The notes under the pieces were generated by a model. It was not told where the DNA came from. It searched no databases and saw only the letters and a program-made list of their open reading frames with translations. Shown piece after piece: positions 55,247-64,000 of a DNA stretch of 64,000 nt. The translations under genes and the position numbers were made by a program. The DNA lies in NCBI GenBank assembly GCA_020465985.1, contig JAANYP010004240.1:232552-296551 (forward strand), written 5' to 3'. Within the stretch, counting starts at the first letter, position 1; each line of letters begins with the position of its first letter. Source of the DNA: Centrapalus pauciflorus. Taxonomy: Eukaryota; Streptophyta; Magnoliopsida; Asterales; Asteraceae.

Positions 55247-57729
55247 GACAGAAGGGATGACAGGAGAGATAATAGAAGAGATGATTATCGGAGAGACGGT
55301 AGACATGAAAGGAGATTTGATGATCGCAGAGACTATCGAGATGATTGCCGATATGAACGGCGTGACGATAGACGGGTTGAAAGGTGAGACGATCCAAGAG
55401 ATTACAATAGTCAGGATGATAGACGAGATGAGAGATGAGACGTTCAAAGGGATTATGATCGTCGTGATAATCGAAGGGATGATAGCCGTGAACCTCGCCG
55501 AGCAGACAAAAGGCCGGCTGAACGAAGAGATGATAGGCCACGAGCTGATGAGCCGAAAGCAAATGATGAACGTCTATGCTATAAGTGTGGGAAACAGGGC
55601 CACATTGCTCGTGAGTGTAAAAAATCAGTTTGAACGAGACGTTGGGTACTGTCAGCAGAAGCTGGAGGCAGCAAAGAAACGATAAGATGCAATGGCCCTT
55701 GATGCGCAGGAGGATTATTGGGATGACGCTGATTCTGACAAGGAAGACGATAAAGGATAAAATTGCTACATGGTCGATCACATTGGACTGGCCGACTATG
55801 CAACTACGTCAGACTTAGAATCAGACACGGCTGCTGAGGGGGAGACAAAGGCAAATCCAAAGGCCTATCTGATGGCCAAGTCCAGGGATCCCGAATGTTC
55901 CACGTCAGATTCGGAGGCACATAAGGTACTTTTCTTTTACATTCAAGAGCATGTAAATAACTTACCTGTACGAAATGAATGTAAGTTGCACACATAAATA
56001 CTTGAGCTAAAAGCTAAGTTCAATGCAGAAAAGGAAAAGTGTGTCAAGGCTGAACATCTTGCCCAACCCTTAGAAACATCTAAATTATATGAGAAGAAGT
56101 GGTTAAATAACCATGAGGTGATAAAGAAGATGTTAATTGAAAAGGTAGATGTTCAGGATAGGAATACGTACATTGACTCTTGTATGGATAATCTCTCTAA
56201 TGAAAAGAACTCTTTAAAATCAGAAATTTTTGTTATTTCAAAACGCTTAGAGTCTGTAAGCATGGAAAACATAGATAGTTTGGAAAAATATAAAATGATT
56301 GAAGAAGAAAGAATAGGTTTGTACTCTAGCATAAAGACATTAGATGATGAATTTCTAAAACGGGATCAAACTGAACAAACTATTGATTTAAACCAACCCA
56401 AAGAAACTAGGTTTTATCATTTCAAACAAGGAATTGGTTTTAAAAATCCTAAGTATTTGGAAAAGGTTAAGCAAGTTTTACCTCTTTTTTATGATATGAG
56501 ATATATGGGTGCTGGGTTGATGTATTTCATTTATCAAACATCAGAAGAAGTTTTAACCCAAGAGGATGTGAAACGAAATGAAAATAAAGAAAAAGAAATA
56601 CCTTTTAAATATGATTATCTAAACGAGAGTTATCCTTACAGAGTACCTACTCTAGAGGAGGATTTCTTGTCTACCTATTCAGAGGCTGAAATGAAAGCAG
56701 AACCAGTCAAACCAATCCCTCATCTTTACATTCCTAAAAAAGTTCTTCAACATAAAATCAAAGTTTTAGAAAATGAATTAAAGACAACTCGGAAGAAAGC
56801 TCTTGATTACTAAGAAGCTCTTCTCAAGAGTGAGGAAAAATTGGCAAACAAAAGTTTTCAACAAACTGTAGAATTAACCGTCTACAAAGAAAAATTTGAC
56901 ATGGTTTCAGAAAGTTTAAATTTTCATTTAAAACAGCCAAACGTTTCTCATCCTACCAAAATCCCACTCATAGCGTCTGAAAAAGGTAAAGCCAAAGTTG
57001 AAATTTCTTCTGTCAGTTGTAAAGTTGAGTGCTCAAAACCTTTCAAAGCTGAGGTTTTAAAGAAGACTCTGAATCAATCTAAGTCTTCCAAGAAACCCAC
57101 TCACCAGTTAAATTTCTATAAGTCTAAGTCATCCAAACGTACTGACTCTCATCGTTTTGTTCCAACAGATCATGTGAGAAGAGTGCCCAAAACGACCATG
57201 CAAGATTTTTCCAGTTTTTTTTGTGAAGAAGGCTGTAATGCCAGATGAATTTGTTTCTAGAGATAGGTTGCATGTAATCTCTGAAAACAATATTTGTACT
57301 GATGTATCGAATTCTACTTCTTGTTTACAGTATTTGTTTGGTAACTTGTTTAAATTATGTCCAACTCGTTTTAGACGTCAAGTACCTGAAATGAATGCTT
57401 TTGTGCCTTATCCTATTAAAAGAATTTGGAAAAAGAAAATAAATAATACTACATCATCGGCCTCCACAAAAACTGTGACTTGTACTTTGCCCAGGCCCAA
57501 ATCCAATCCAAATGTTAAACAAATTTCAAAAATTCCAAAACCAAAGGTAATTTCATCGCCTAAGGTTTCAAAGCCTGTTAAATCCAAACATAAATGGATT
57601 CCAAAAGGATCTGCATTTAGTCCATAGATAACTGCTAAATGGGTCCCTAAGACTGTACACTTGTCATATTTTCCTGGAACACCTAACCTAAAAGGACCCA
57701 TCCTAAGATGGGTACCCAAAGTTGTGTGA
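55247..57729 (+). pseudogene. gag: gag of element 5, partial and broken
   Basis: Starts in the Arg/Asp-rich tract, keeps the CCHC knuckle CYKCGKQGHIAREC (55573-55614) and then shifts frame. The coiled-coil region (56118-56813) includes the GFKNPKYLEK block also present in element 2. A stop at 56811 and a frameshift near 57230 precede the basic tail (57223-57627), and the gag stop TGA is at 57727. The nucleotide likeness to element 2 is strong enough to align by eye. Confidence 0.85.
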
Positions 57730-57997
57730 TGTTTAATGCTAATGGTTCTTGGTTACTTCTGATCAAGACTTGCACTTCATTGAATTGGCTTCTAGTTATC
57801 ATATATTAGGACCTGTTCTTCTGCTTGTCGGTTTTACTTAAACCGACATGTTTGGCTTTTATGCACTCAGCTCAGGACCCGGTCTAAAATCATCATGTTT
57901 TCTAAACATCTCGCTTCAGAACATGGTTTGCATGTTAATTTACAATGGATTTGTTTAATGCCTGTAGTTTTTCATTGTATGCATTCTTTATTTTCAG
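57721..57997 (+). other. Candidate gag-pol intron retained in element 5
   Basis: The GT at 57721 and a TTATTTTCAG acceptor ending at 57997 correspond to 22277-22554 in element 2 (277 against 278 nt) and keep the same phase. Retention of both sites in an old copy is weak support. Confidence 0.4.
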
Positions 57998-59138
57998 GCA
58001 AAATCCATCTGGTATATGGATTCGGGTTCCTCTAAGCATATGATTGGAGGAGAGAGTTGTTGTCCAACATAGTAGAACAGTTTTGTGGGACAGTCAAATT
58101 CGGGAACAATAATCATGCTCATATAAAAGGATATGGGGATTTAGTCTTGAATAATCTAGTCATCAAGGATGTTGATTATGTTGAGGGGTTATCTCATAAT
58201 CTATTTAGCATAGGACAACTCTGCGATAAAGGTCTAGAGGTTACATTTAGGGCGAAGAACTGTAGTGTTTGGAGTATGGATGGAAAAGAAATCTTATCTG
58301 GTTTCCGAAACTCTAACCTTTACCCATAGATGTAGTCAAGCTTATGGTTAAGGATAGCATCTGTCTTCTATCAAAAGCCTCTTCAAAAGACTTTTGGTTA
58401 TGGCATCGTAGGCTATCCCACTTAAATTTTGAAAATATCAACAAGCTGGCCTCAAAACAACTGGTGAAAGGACTACCATAACTGACATACGAAAAGGATC
58501 ATCTATGTGGAGCATGTGAGAAAGGAAAAATAAAAAGATCATCTCACAAGAGAAAACCCGAACCATCTTCAAAGAGAGTGTTGGAATTCCTTCACATGGA
58601 TTTATGCAGTCCCTTGCAAACACAAAGCATAAATGGGAAGCGGTACGTGTTGGTTATCGTCGACGACTATTCGCGATATACCTGGGTTAAATTCTTGCGA
58701 TCCAAGGATGAGACAGCTCAAGAATCATATATTTTATTAAGAGTGTCAAAACCCAATAGCAGTTGTCTGTTCAATCAATCCGATCTGACAACGGCACAGA
58801 ATTCAGAACTCGATAGTAGAGAGCTCCCTTCGATACAAAGGTATTCATCATCAGTTTTCTGCTGCTAGAACACCTCAACAAAATAGAGTCGTGGAAAGGC
58901 GTAAATGTACCCTTATGGAAGCAGCACGCACAATGCTGTCATATTCAAAGCTACCTCCGTTCTTGTGGGCCGAAGCCATGTCAACAGCTTGCTACACGCG
59001 GAATCGCTGCATAATCCATAAGCGCTTCAATAAAACTCCATACCAACTCTTTCTGAATAAAGTTCCTTTTATCAAGTACTTACGCGTATTTGGTTCCAGG
59101 TGATACATGCTTAATGACAAGGACAACCTCGGGAAATG
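57998..59138 (+). pseudogene. pol: pol of element 5, protease and integrase only
   Basis: Protease motif YMDSGSSKHMIG near 58015 (the motif Cys is changed to Ser and the flap region frameshifted), pre-integrase blocks 58057-58329, a zinc domain with CGACEKGK near 58510, integrase core 58578-58868 (DLCSP, DDYSRY) with a frameshift before the SDNGTE motif, and the ERRK region at 58891-59103. It stops abruptly at DKDNLGK-type sequence near 59138. Confidence 0.85.
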
Positions 59139-59650
59139 TGACACCCTCTTGCATTGATAGTATAATTAGAAATCACCAGGATCAACAAACAACCCAATGT
59201 TTAACATGATAACTAAATTTGAATACTTAAAATAGATTTAATAGATCCACACTAAAGCAATGAAAGTACATGTCTACAGTGATAAAGTCTAACTATTACA
59301 ACAACATCAATTTGTTTTGGAAAGTAGTAAATCCCAGCCCAAAGCTATTACATTACAGTACCAATAGCTTCTAAAGTCTCCGGAGTATTGAATTGATATG
59401 CTTAAGTAGAAGGTCCAGCTACACTTTTGCCTTTGCCTGAAAACATTGTGAGTCAACTGTAAGCGAAAGCTTAGTGAGATAACAGATTATGCAAACAACA
59501 AATATTTCTTTGCAAGCAATGCTTAACCATGGGCAGTGTAAGCCCCATGTATGTGAAAACAGGCAGTGTAAGCCTGAATGTATGTCAGGATCTAAAACTG
59601 AATTACCAAGACTAACTGATTTGAATTTATCAGAGTATAAATCAACAATC
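59139..59650 (-). repeat. Gypsy-type LTR fragment, minus strand
   Basis: The plus strand starts TGTGACACCC, so the minus strand ends GGGTGTCACA as gypsy LTRs often do. GGCAGTGTAAGCC occurs twice (about 59530-59575) and a GCTTAGTGAGAT word also occurs near 10840 in the other gypsy LTR. No ORF. The right boundary with element 6 is uncertain (about 59610-59660). Confidence 0.45.
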
Positions 59651-60247
59651 TTGCTTTGAATCAAAGTTTAATCAAGAAGTTTGCGGAATAACACTTAATT
59701 ATTTTAACAAAAACTTTCAGAATCAATAATGAATAAACACACAAGATGTAATCAAGACTGTTTGTATTGCTGAATTCAATGATTACAATCACCTCTAATC
59801 TGTTTGATTAGACGAAGAACACAGAAAACTCCTGTACAATAGAAAGACCTATTCTATGAAAACTCTATCAATAAAGCAATTACAGACTCAAAAATATACA
59901 GAAACTCCTGTACAATAGAAAGACCTATTCTATGTATTTATATTGCTTCTTGGTATGTTTCCTTGACGAATAATGACTTCTCTGATAGTAGATATGCTGG
60001 AATCTTCATGTAGATATCTTTTCCTGAAAATCAGCACTTTCTGTTTATGAAACTGTTGAGCAGCTTGAATCACTTGACAGCATGAACAGAGCAGCTTGAG
60101 TTGATTTGCTCTGGCAGCTTGAACTTTTACACTGGCAACTCGAGTTTCTTCAACTAGCAGCATGAACTTTGGATTTACATATAAAATCTACTAACAGTCT
60201 GAGAAGTCTAACTAACAGTTTGAACATACTTAAACTATTTCCCAACA
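59650..60247 (-). repeat. 3' LTR of element 6
   Basis: On the minus strand it starts TGTTGGGAAATAG at 60247, directly after the purine tract. A TATAAATA box lies at 59935-59942, followed by a duplicated block of about 36 bases (59899-59934 and 59823-59858) just after the expected transcription start. AGCAGCTTGAA words are frequent at 60050-60130. The far end is approximate. Confidence 0.75.
59935..59942 (-). promoter_or_regulatory. LTR TATA box of element 6
   Basis: TATAAATA on the minus strand in GCAATATAAATACATAG, about 305 bases into the LTR. Confidence 0.6.
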
Positions 60248-60259
60248 ATCTCCCCCTAA
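60248..60259 (-). other. Polypurine tract of element 6
   Basis: The complement reads TTAGGGGGAGAT, immediately next to the LTR start TGTTGGG. Confidence 0.95.
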
Positions 60260-60351
60260 CTTAAATTCTTTACACAAGACTTTAAGTTCTATACAAAAAA
60301 AATGGAAATGAATAAGTAAACTGTTATTTACAAACCAAGGCTTTCAAAAAC

Positions 60352-63160
60352 TCATAACTGTGAAAGTTTCGGATATATAGCCTTCAAAAATTCTCTCTTC
60401 ATCTCTTCTTTATCACAAGATATCCTAACAGATTTTATTTGGAGCAGCATATCTTTTGAAAAACTATAAAACTCGAGATTGAAGAAAATAGCAGACCCAT
60501 CTGTGAATTTAATTCTGTATGTCCTTGACTTGACAAACAGATCAACTTGCTTGATCTTTTTCTCTTTCTTCTCAGCATCTTCTATCTCTTTTCTTGCAAA
60601 TTCAGGGTCAACAACTGAATTTAGATCTCTGATAAGTTGCTTCACTTGTGGTAGAGCAGATCTAACTTGTGTAACAGACCCTATGTTGTACATCTTTATT
60701 AGCTCATCCCTGGTCAACTTCTGAACCATTTGCCAGAATGTATCAAACTCTTCTTCTGGTCCAGACTCTCTTCTTATTACAAACTTGACCCTTAAATCTC
60801 TTTCATCCAGTGATTTGGCATACCAGTAATTAATCAAAGGCTTTGTAAAATCATGCTGATCAATCAGCTTCTCTATCTCCATTGCCTTTTGCAATTGTTG
60901 CTCAAATAGCACCCTCTTAACCTGATGCAGCTTTGCTTCTGATGATGGATCAGATGAAGGAATAGAAGCCACAGCTTGATCAGTAGGAGCAGGTCCACTG
61001 GCAGCATCTTCAGTTTGGACTGATTTCTTTAATGGTTGGACTTCTTGGGAGACTTTTGTTTTCTTTCTTTTCTCCATTTCTTTATCATGTATCTCCTGCA
61101 GCTTTTCAATAGTCATGGACTGAGCCATTTCTTTGGAATACCTACTGCAAAGGCAAAATTGATTAAGAATCTTCTGTGCTCAGCCTTGGTGTGCCCTGTT
61201 GGCATCTTTCTCTTCTTTTCACCTTGTTTGCCCACAAACCCCTTTAGGTAATCACCTAATGTCTCATTATCATCTATTGGGGCTGGGCTTGCTGATCTAA
61301 TTCTTTGTCCATTTCTTCTGCCAATTTCTTGGCAATTTCAGCGTCAAAGGCAATCTGGGCTTCTTTGGAGGAGAATTTGTGCTTTGGAGATTCAATAATG
61401 ATGCCCTTGCCCTTGTCTTTTGCAGAAGAGGATGTTGCTTGGACTGTACTTGATGGAGCTTGAACTCTTTCCCTTAGAACAACTCCAGTTGCTTCTGGGG
61501 CAGCAGCTTGAGTTTCTAGGCTAACAGCTTGAGAAGCTGTTGGGACTGCTAGCCTAGAAGATGGAACTGTTGATGCTGCTTGGACTGATGTTATTGGAGC
61601 TGCTTGGACTGACTTGGGAACCTCCTGATTCTCCCCCTTTTTGGAAGCATTGGTTTGGTCAGAAGGACCTACAACCTTTGCCACTTGGGTTTGAATCATC
61701 TGCTCTAATTTCATGATTTTATTTCCACAGAGGGTGAATCCCTTGTGAAGATAATCCATTCTTTTATTCTGAGCCGCCTCTGCCTGCTTGAGTGCAAAAA
61801 TTTGAGCCCCCTGTGCAGCAATGATGGACATTTGATATTCCAACATGGCTACAACAGGTTTCAGCTTGGGATCCGTCAAGAGCATGAGTTGCAAACTAGT
61901 CTCAAGATCAGAAAACACCTGAGGTGCTTGTGATCTATCACTGACATTAATACCAGAAGTAGAGACTTCTGGGCCCCTCTGTTCTTGGTTCTGGGGACTT
62001 CCAGCTTGTGTTTGCACACTGGTTGTTGCCATGGGTGTGGTCTTAGAGATGTTGGCACTGTCCTGTGTCTCTTTTGCAGAAACAGCAGTAGTGCCAGCCA
62101 CATAACCCATATGAATCATCTCTGAAGAGATGTTCACCTCCTGAGTGAGGATGGGAGTTTCCTCAATTGGTTCCCTTTGGATATTCTGTGCAGAAGTGTC
62201 CTCCTGCACAGGGATATATGGCTCTTGTCTATGGGAGGAGGAGGAAGGAGCTCCTGGTCCCCTTTTCCTTTTGTATAGAAATTTGAGTGGGCGAGTTGGC
62301 TGTTCAAAAGGATCAGAAGGAAGTTGTGTATCATGAGGAGGGGGTTGAAGTCCTGGGGGTGTGGCAGTGATGATAGGCTGAGCCTGCGCAGGACCTTCTC
62401 CTCTGTTTTGTGGAATGATGTTCATCATTGCAGAAGGCAATGGAACATCAACACTCAAAAAATTGGCACTATGTTTCAAAAGTCTCTTTATAGAGGATAG
62501 TGAGTGCCTGTGGGAAACATGTATCCGTTTATGTGTATGAGAAGTGGTGCAGGTGTGTGCAATGATTTCTGCCAAAAATCTGGGATACATCAAAAATTTC
62601 CCACTCTTTAGGGAATGATGCCTTAACATCCCCTGAAAAATCATATTAGAAAAATTGAACCGTTGGCCTGTTGAAAAGCACACTAAGGCAGTGGCTATAT
62701 TAGATGAAAATTCAGACCAACCAGTTCTTTTGGGGCTCATGCATTGCTGAATAATATGTACAAGAAATTTCCATTTAGGAGAAAAATGGGCTTTTAAGAA
62801 AGTAAAAGAATCAGCAGGACCCCTATAAACTATATTAAGAAGACCTGTATGTAAATCATCAAGAGTTAGGTCAGTTATACCTGTGGCATCTTGAAGATGC
62901 AAGTGGCTTCGAATGGATTCCTCGGTAATGGTGATGGGAGTGCCATCAATCTTTGATATTATAGAAGGAATTCCATTTATGGATTGAACAGTGGTATGAT
63001 GCCAGAACTGATCGATATGCGATATGTAAATGGTGGGGTTTATATGGAGTGCATGATGGATATGAGAGTGTCGTAGAAAGTCCATCATGTCATGGAACGG
63101 TTGAAGGTCTGAATGTTTTAGCGAGTAGGGAAGACAGTTGTGTTCCTTAACACACTCCAT
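60352..63160 (-). pseudogene. Extra (post-pol) ORF of element 6, two to three lesions
   Basis: ATG 63160 (context TCAATGG) opens 628 codons to 61274. The shared N-terminal domain is clear: DFLRHS near 27, HHAL near 36, DQFW with W53, SIRSHLHL near 85, KWKFLVHIIQQC near 130. The middle is Gln/Pro/Thr/Ser-rich with an Ala/Val/Pro tail and short helices (about 430-480). After a stop near 61275 and a frameshift near 61125-61140 the protein continues at 61128-60352 for 258 codons. This is a charged C-terminal domain with YRIKFTDGSAIFFN and a basic helix. No membrane segment. Unknown function. Recent decay or a sequencing indel could explain the lesions. Confidence 0.8.
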
Positions 63161-63300
63161 TGATGATCAAACGAAGGGTTTAGGGTTTTGCAAAGATGTG
63201 TGTGTGAATCGTTCAGAGAGAAAGGAAGGCCGTGGAAGAAATTTTGTAACTGGTAGTTATAACTGAACGAAACTGGGACCTTTAAAGGTTTTGAAAAGGT
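63161..63300 (-). promoter_or_regulatory. Promoter-like leader of the element 6 extra ORF
   Basis: Upstream of ATG 63160 the minus strand has a telo-box-like AAACCCTAAACCC (63176-63188), a pyrimidine-rich leader, TTATAA near 63252 and TTTAAA at 63281-63286. Telo-boxes are common just downstream of plant transcription starts. The TATA assignment is weak. Confidence 0.4.
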
Positions 63301-63504
63301 TGGGTCCCGCGCACACACACATTAAAGAATTACCTAAATACCCTGCACACTTTGACAGATCAAGTGATTAACTAGCAGTCCGAGAAAATGAACTAGCAGC
63401 TTGAGAAAATACTCATGCTGTTAGTTTAAAAATTATGCATCTTTTTAATGAAACAGTGTCTCCCCCTTAAATAAGCATACTGAGTAGATAATAATGAAAA
63501 CCAA
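63301..63504 (-). other. Spacer between pol and extra ORF, element 6
   Basis: No gene. A short cluster of CTAGCAGCTTGAG/CTAGCAGTCCGAG words at about 63370-63425 repeats the word found in the LTR of this element. Confidence 0.5.
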
Positions 63505-64000
63505 TTAATCCATGTTTACCAAACCAATATTTGATACTAGGAAAGTGAACCTTCCTACATCAAAAGGTTTTGTAAATAGATCAGCTAACTGATCATCTGT
63601 ATGTATTTTGGTAACTTGGATTAACTTCTTTTCATTACAATCTCTGATGAAGTGAAATCTGATTTCTATATGCTTGGTTTTTGGGAATTTCACTGGGTTT
63701 TGCACAATGCTGATTGCACTTGAGTGGTCAATATAAATAGGAGTGGATAAGAAATTCATACCATAGTCTCTTAGCTGATTTTGAATCCACATTACCTGGG
63801 AACAGCAGCTTGCAGCTGCCACATATTCTGCTTCAGTGGATGATGTGGACACAGTTGTTTGCTTTTTGCATTGCCAAGAGACCAATCTTGCTCCTAAGTA
63901 TTGACATCCACCAGTTGTGGATTTCCTGTCAATGTTGCATCCACCATAGTCACTGTCAGATTAAGCAGTTAGTATAAGGGGAGAGTCTTTAGGATACCAT
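63505..64000 (-). pseudogene. pol: RNase H end of pol, element 6 (runs off the window)
   Basis: The copia RNase H C-terminal part is clear: VSWQCKKQTTVSTSSTEAEY near 63830-63885, MWIQNQLRDYGM near 63770, KHIEIRFHFIRDC near 63660, LADLFTKPFD near 63560, ending VNMD at 63508. Upstream the DSDYGG and RKSTTGG motifs are readable, but a TAA near 63963 interrupts the frame. RT lies beyond the window. Confidence 0.85.

Larger units (their letters stand above)
55247..59138 (+). mobile_element. Copia element 5: internal fragment related to element 2
   Basis: Begins inside the Arg/Asp-rich part of gag and ends inside the integrase C-terminal part of pol. The order and spacing match element 2 (about 19790-23700). 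No LTR, leader, RT or extra ORF is present. The left edge is the element 4 LTR; the right edge is a TGTGACACCC LTR-like end at about 59139. Confidence 0.85.
59650..64000 (-). mobile_element. Copia element 6, minus strand, 3' half in the window
   Basis: Read leftwards from the window end: RNase H, spacer, extra ORF, polypurine tract, 3' LTR. It continues beyond 64000. It has its own LTR and its own spacer words (AGCAGCTTGA), so it is a fourth lineage by these criteria. Lesions are few in the part seen. Confidence 0.85.

Noticed and set aside
63118..63318. 66-codon minus-strand ORF overlapping the start of the element 6 extra ORF
   Set aside because: It is the leader read in another frame and overlaps the better supported start at 63160.

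Overview
The window looks like heterochromatic or intergenic DNA from a eudicot plant with a large, repeat-rich genome. I see no host gene, bacterial signal, tRNA or rRNA. Nearly everything is LTR retrotransposon: nested Ty1/copia elements of Sirevirus type (long gag with coiled coils, pol order PR-IN-RT-RNase H, an additional ORF after pol), pieces of Ty3/gypsy elements on the minus strand, (TA)n arrays, and an inverted-repeat element with minisatellite arms. The gag and extra-ORF families resemble those I remember from Asteraceae proteomes; that host assignment is unverified.

Layout. 1-10.5 kb: a minus-strand gypsy element (gag, PBS, start of an LTR) split by copia element 1 (1276-10096, TSD GACTC), which has lost most of gag-pol but keeps its extra ORF. 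10.5-17.4 kb: gypsy-type LTR DNA, (TA)n arrays, a foldback element (about 12.71-14.76 kb) and a small (TA)n-bounded element. 17378-31736: copia element 2, structurally complete, with 355-bp LTRs that read as identical, TSD ATATA inside a (TA)n array, and three uninterrupted ORFs (gag, pol, extra ORF). 32.6-42.4 kb: copia element 3 on the minus strand, degenerate. 42444-55246: copia element 4, a fuller but decayed relative of element 1, whose two flanks belong to different elements. 55247-59138: copia element 5, a decayed relative of element 2 without LTRs. 59.1-59.65 kb: gypsy LTR-like piece. 59.65-64 kb: 3' half of copia element 6 on the minus strand, running off the window.

How the parts relate. 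In each element gag and pol supply the ordinary retrotransposition cycle. The striking common feature is the extra ORF between pol and the 3' LTR. In four distinguishable lineages (elements 1/4, 2, 3, 6) its N-terminal part shares a roughly 200-residue domain with an invariant FW pair, and its start codon is preceded by what looks like a private Pol II promoter. In elements 1, 4 and 2 there is also a well-formed 5'-leader intron. The non-coding DNA beside this promoter is crowded with short lineage-specific words: TTCGAA-centred in 1/4, CCGAATTCGG-type in 2, AAGCTGTTC-type in 3, AGCAGCTTGA-type in 6. The same words recur in the leader or LTR of the same element. This is the best candidate for an undescribed system: a promoter-equipped accessory gene in copia elements with co-evolving cis motifs. 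All functional statements about it are inference.
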